DNA of 22,825 nt from Pseudoneurospora amorphoporcata (Eukaryota; Ascomycota; Sordariomycetes; Sordariales; Sordariaceae), in contig MU859393.1 in NCBI GenBank assembly GCA_033297205.1, positions 1-22,825 of the forward strand. The letters are read 5' to 3'. Shown one piece after another: positions 20,157 to 22,825 of this stretch; the first letter of the stretch is position 1; every line of letters starts with the position of its first letter. A program made the translations under genes and the position numbers. The notes under the pieces are model-generated. The model was not told where the DNA came from and ran no database searches. It was given only the letters and a program-made list of their open reading frames with translations.

Positions 20157-20477
20157 ATGTCGGTCAGGGTTGTCGATTGCCAGTTGGCCCTGAACTCCTA
20201 TCACACTTCACTTCAAGTTGCTTCCTTCGTCGATGTAAGCCCGACTCTTCCTCGTGTAAGAGTGACAGCAGAGTCTGGAATACACTGCCACATCGGCACA
20301 AACTTACCTATCTATCCACCTTCTCAGCGTGCGCAATACCGCTTCTATCCCTCCGTTACTGATATTATATCTCTTGTGCCTACAGCGACCTCCTTGCGAA
20401 TGAACACGACTATTAGTTTTGTTGCCATTCAGCAACCCTTCCTTCTCGCGACTATCCCGCCCCCGAGACGAATTTAA
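20157..20477 (+). promoter_or_regulatory. Leader ORF ending one base before the Atg28-like start
   Basis: A 106-codon ORF begins at ATG 20157 (MSVRVVDCQ) and ends with TAA at 20475-20477, leaving one base before the next ATG (20479). It has no domain or signal features. A candidate leader intron (donor GTAAGC at 20235, branch-like TTACTGAT, acceptor CTACAG ending at 20385) would remove part of it. If the leader is unspliced and starts upstream of 20157, this uORF would limit translation of the main protein. It could also be chance. Confidence 0.3.
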
Positions 20478-20478
20478 C

Positions 20479-22575
20479 ATGTGGCCTAACCAAACAAGCC
20501 GCTCCGTCCGGAAGAAGTCCAGCGAGTACGACTTGGACGAGCTATCCCCTCGCCCTGACAACCCCTTTTTAAGCCACCGCGCATCACAGAATCACAGTCA
20601 GCCAGCCTTCCGACGACGAACTTCGCCGTCCCCATCCCGATCTTCGGCCTTCAGTGACAAGGCAAGCACGACTAGGTCGACATCTAAGAGCAAGAAATCT
20701 CGCGTTCTGTTCGCCGGGCCGCCGCCACCCATATTCTCGACGCAAATTATACAACGAGAAGTTAAGGATCGGTACTCTTCGACGCCAACGTCACCGCTCG
20801 AGTTCGGAGTGTCCACCATCGCCCTGAATATCAACAGCGTCTTATTTGACAAGGGGGATCCCACAGTGCGTAATCGAGATGACGTCCGCTTCGAGCAAGA
20901 CACATTCTGGCGTAACCTACAACACCGCGAATGGCTGATTCAGAAGGAATTCCAACACATACTCGACGCCCAGGCTACGGGACTGATGGCGAACCTCGAC
21001 CCAGATTCTGCCCCACCATCAAGCTCGAACGTTAGTGATGCCGGAAGCACGTCAACTGCTCGTCGGTCCCATGCCGTCTTTGAGCTGCCCACCCGTACAA
21101 CGGAAACGGGAGAGATCATTCCCGTTCGCCAACCGCGCCAGAAAACCCTAACCTTGCGCGGGGCCAGAGCCGCTTTAGCGAGGACCATGGCACTCGCCGC
21201 CGACCTGAAGATCGAGGAGGAAGCGAACCTCGACTCTGCGCTCTTTATCCGTAAGAAGGCGCTCTCAGAGTTGCGCAGGCTTTCGACGCAGCGGGATGCG
21301 ATTGTGGAAGAACTACGCACGTTGGAGGGCGATGATGAGGAGCCGCTTGCTCGCGAACTGCGCGAGCTTGACGAAGAGTATACCAATGTGCGTGCGGAAA
21401 TAGCCGAGCTGGAAGAGCGGTTGGTGGATTTGCGGAAGCGAAAACGCTGGCTTGATGGGCGGAGGCTGGATGTTAGGAATCGCCGCGAGGCCGGCCTCAG
21501 TGGTTACAAAGGAGCCTTGAGAGAGGTGGATGATAAACTGGAGGATGTCTTAATCAAACCGAGGGTTCTGCCCTTGGATATTGAGGCTGTCGTGGGGCCA
21601 AGTCACAATGAGGGTAATCAAGAAGTGGAGCAGCAGGCCTTGGTAGGTCTGGAGTTCATGCGCCTACGACCGGAGCGGCGGACTGCCGACATGGCGAAGG
21701 ATTGGTGGGAGAGTGAGGTTGCCCTTCTCGAGCGGCGCAAAGAGGAGGTAAACAAGGAACGTTCAGCATTAGAGGAGGGCGCCGAGGTCTGGAGGGAGGT
21801 TGTCAGGTTGGTAATGGCATACGAGGAAGATTTACGCAAAGAGATTGCAAAGGCCAGCCGTGCTGAGCCCCAAGGCTTCAGCCATGATAGCGGCAAGGGC
21901 AAGGGAAAGGCCGTCGCCGATGATCAGGCAACAAGCCCACTCAAGTTCTATTCATCACAGCTCGATAAGATCACAAAAGTCATGGGTGAGCTAGAGGAAA
22001 AATTCAACCTTGCCGAAGAACACGGGTGGAAGTTGCTGTTATATGCCATAGGGGCCGAGTTGGAAGCCTTCAAGCAGGCCAAAGAGATGATCCGAGGCAT
22101 GCTGATGGAACAGGGTTACGAAGTCGAAGATGAAAAGGAGTACCAAGGGAGCAACGGAAGTACTCCGCGACTGGGGAGGTCCGCAGCGACCGTCTTGCAG
22201 GATTCTACTGGAGCTTGGTCTACCAATAATCGATCAACAGCCACTGAACACTATGGCGTTGACGATGTCGGTCACCAAGGTAGCAACGACGACAATCATA
22301 CCTATGGCCGTAATCACCTGGATTTGGTGGATCTTGAGGATGAACCGCATGAGCATGAAGAGGAGAAGCATACGGATCATGATGAAAGTGATGACAATGA
22401 GGTCCCGCCGGACTTGCTCGTTTCCAGGATCGATAACGAGGATGAAGATTCACAACCGGGAGGGGGCGTGGGTCTCCGGGCTTCGCGCCAAGGTCTAGAA
22501 TCGACCAAGACGACGGACAGTGAGAACGATGTGCCACCGGAGTTTTTGGCGCATCATGGCGACGACGTGGAGTAG
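20479..22575 (+). CDS. atg28: Autophagy-related protein 28-like coiled-coil protein
   Basis: An intronless frame of 698 residues from ATG 20479. The frame is open for 20 codons further upstream but has no ATG there. The disordered N-terminus has YDLDELSPRPDNPF (17-30) and the conserved patch SRVLFAGPPPPI (74-85). Next come WLIQKEFQHILDAQATGLMANL (152-173) and PVRQPRQKTLTLRGARAALARTM (215-237). A long Glu/Arg-rich coiled coil spans about 245-335, and a second Glu/Lys-rich helical segment lies at about 430-485. The tail is rich in His, Asp and Glu, with two copies of a VPP(D/E)(L/F)L motif (642 and 685). The VLFAGPPPP and RQPRQK...LRGAR patches and overall layout fit the fungal Atg28 family, known from methylotrophic yeast as a coiled-coil factor for pexophagy. 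The assignment rests on remembered family pattern, so moderate confidence. It probably acts at the phagophore or vacuole. Confidence 0.72.
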   Translation: MWPNQTSRSVRKKSSEYDLDELSPRPDNPFLSHRASQNHSQPAFRRRTSPSPSRSSAFSDKASTTRSTSKSKKSRVLFAGPPPPIFSTQIIQREVKDRYSSTPTSPLEFGVSTIALNINSVLFDKGDPTVRNRDDVRFEQDTFWRNLQHREWLIQKEFQHILDAQATGLMANLDPDSAPPSSSNVSDAGSTSTARRSHAVFELPTRTTETGEIIPVRQPRQKTLTLRGARAALARTMALAADLKIEEEANLDSALFIRKKALSELRRLSTQRDAIVEELRTLEGDDEEPLARELRELDEEYTNVRAEIAELEERLVDLRKRKRWLDGRRLDVRNRREAGLSGYKGALREVDDKLEDVLIKPRVLPLDIEAVVGPSHNEGNQEVEQQALVGLEFMRLRPERRTADMAKDWWESEVALLERRKEEVNKERSALEEGAEVWREVVRLVMAYEEDLRKEIAKASRAEPQGFSHDSGKGKGKAVADDQATSPLKFYSSQLDKITKVMGELEEKFNLAEEHGWKLLLYAIGAELEAFKQAKEMIRGMLMEQGYEVEDEKEYQGSNGSTPRLGRSAATVLQDSTGAWSTNNRSTATEHYGVDDVGHQGSNDDNHTYGRNHLDLVDLEDEPHEHEEEKHTDHDESDDNEVPPDLLVSRIDNEDEDSQPGGGVGLRASRQGLESTKTTDSENDVPPEFLAHHGDDVE

Positions 22576-22693
22576 TTAGCCCGAGGATTCGCGAGGCTGT
22601 CACTTGGATGAGCTCCTACACAAATACAAAGCTGTCTTCTAATAGCGTGTTGTACTTGTCTTTTGCTGTAGGTCTTGAATAAGCGAATTTGTG

Positions 22694-22729
<36 letters not shown>

Positions 22730-22825
22730 TTTTTTTTTTTGGTTGGGGGGGGGGTGGGGGGGTTTGGGTTTTGTGGGGGGCATGGGGGGGGGGGGCGCCC
22801 CACGCAAGCAGAATATATGAAGAGG
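22576..22825. other. 3' flank of the Atg28-like gene ending in a low-quality homopolymer edge
   Basis: After the stop codon about 120 nt of ordinary AT-leaning 3' flank is followed by 33 T in a row (22696-22728), a second T run, then several long G runs (22745-22795) and 30 final bases. The T and G runs are far longer than anything else in the window and sit at the extreme edge, so they look like a sequencing or assembly artefact rather than genomic sequence. Frames read across them (Lys- and Pro-rich) are meaningless. Confidence 0.75.

Noticed and set aside
1..22825. A biosynthetic gene cluster built from the oxidoreductase and the MFS transporter
   Set aside because: The two are more than 8 kb apart with unrelated genes between, and no polyketide synthase, peptide synthetase, terpene cyclase or cluster regulator is present.
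1..22825. CRISPR array, prokaryotic operon or dispersed 5S rRNA gene
   Set aside because: No regularly spaced direct repeats; the genes have spliceosomal introns; neither strand shows the fungal 5S rRNA sequence.

Overview
This is a nuclear segment from a filamentous ascomycete, most likely a Sordariomycete of the Neurospora/Sordaria/Chaetomium kind. The evidence is short spliceosomal introns (52-228 nt) with GT(A/G)NGT-type donors, CTAAC/CTGAC branch sites and YAG acceptors; a 527-residue pyruvate kinase with strong C-ending codon bias; pyrimidine-rich promoters; and long AT-leaning intergenic stretches with simple repeats. The exact species cannot be read from the sequence. The right edge ends in very long poly-T and poly-G runs, which suggests the window is a whole contig with a low-quality end.

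Layout, left to right. A tRNA-like relic lies at the left edge. Next come an MDR-family (zinc-independent, enoyl-reductase/ToxD-like) oxidoreductase on the minus strand (409-1571, two exons) and a secreted Asn/Gly-rich protein on the minus strand (2879-4043, two exons). A 2EXR-domain-like protein on the minus strand follows (5745-6746); its frame is interrupted by one amber codon. From 6.8 to 10 kb I see no convincing gene; this AT-leaning stretch carries a 31-bp inverted repeat. An MFS (DHA1-type) transporter on the plus strand has three exons (10120-12048) and a His/Asp-rich cytosolic N-terminus. Convergent to it is a tiny four-exon gene on the minus strand for an 81-residue DUF1748 protein (13010-13719); simple ORF lists miss it because its first exon is 10 nt long. 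Pyruvate kinase (plus, four exons, 15448-17321) is convergent with an unrecognised 450-residue protein with an AT-hook and an acidic tail (minus, 17708-19060). The last gene is a 698-residue coiled-coil protein resembling fungal Atg28 (plus, 20479-22575).

The genes look like ordinary fungal chromosome content: glycolysis (pyruvate kinase), probable mitochondrial biology (DUF1748), autophagy/pexophagy (Atg28-like), small-molecule transport, redox and a secreted surface protein. Nothing ties them into one pathway. There is no polyketide synthase or other core biosynthetic gene here to make a cluster of the oxidoreductase and transporter. I did not find a clearly new system. The points most worth a second look are the amber interruption in the 2EXR gene, the open, length-3n first intron of the DUF1748 gene, the 31-bp inverted repeat, the unrecognised AT-hook protein, and the leader ORFs that abut two start codons.
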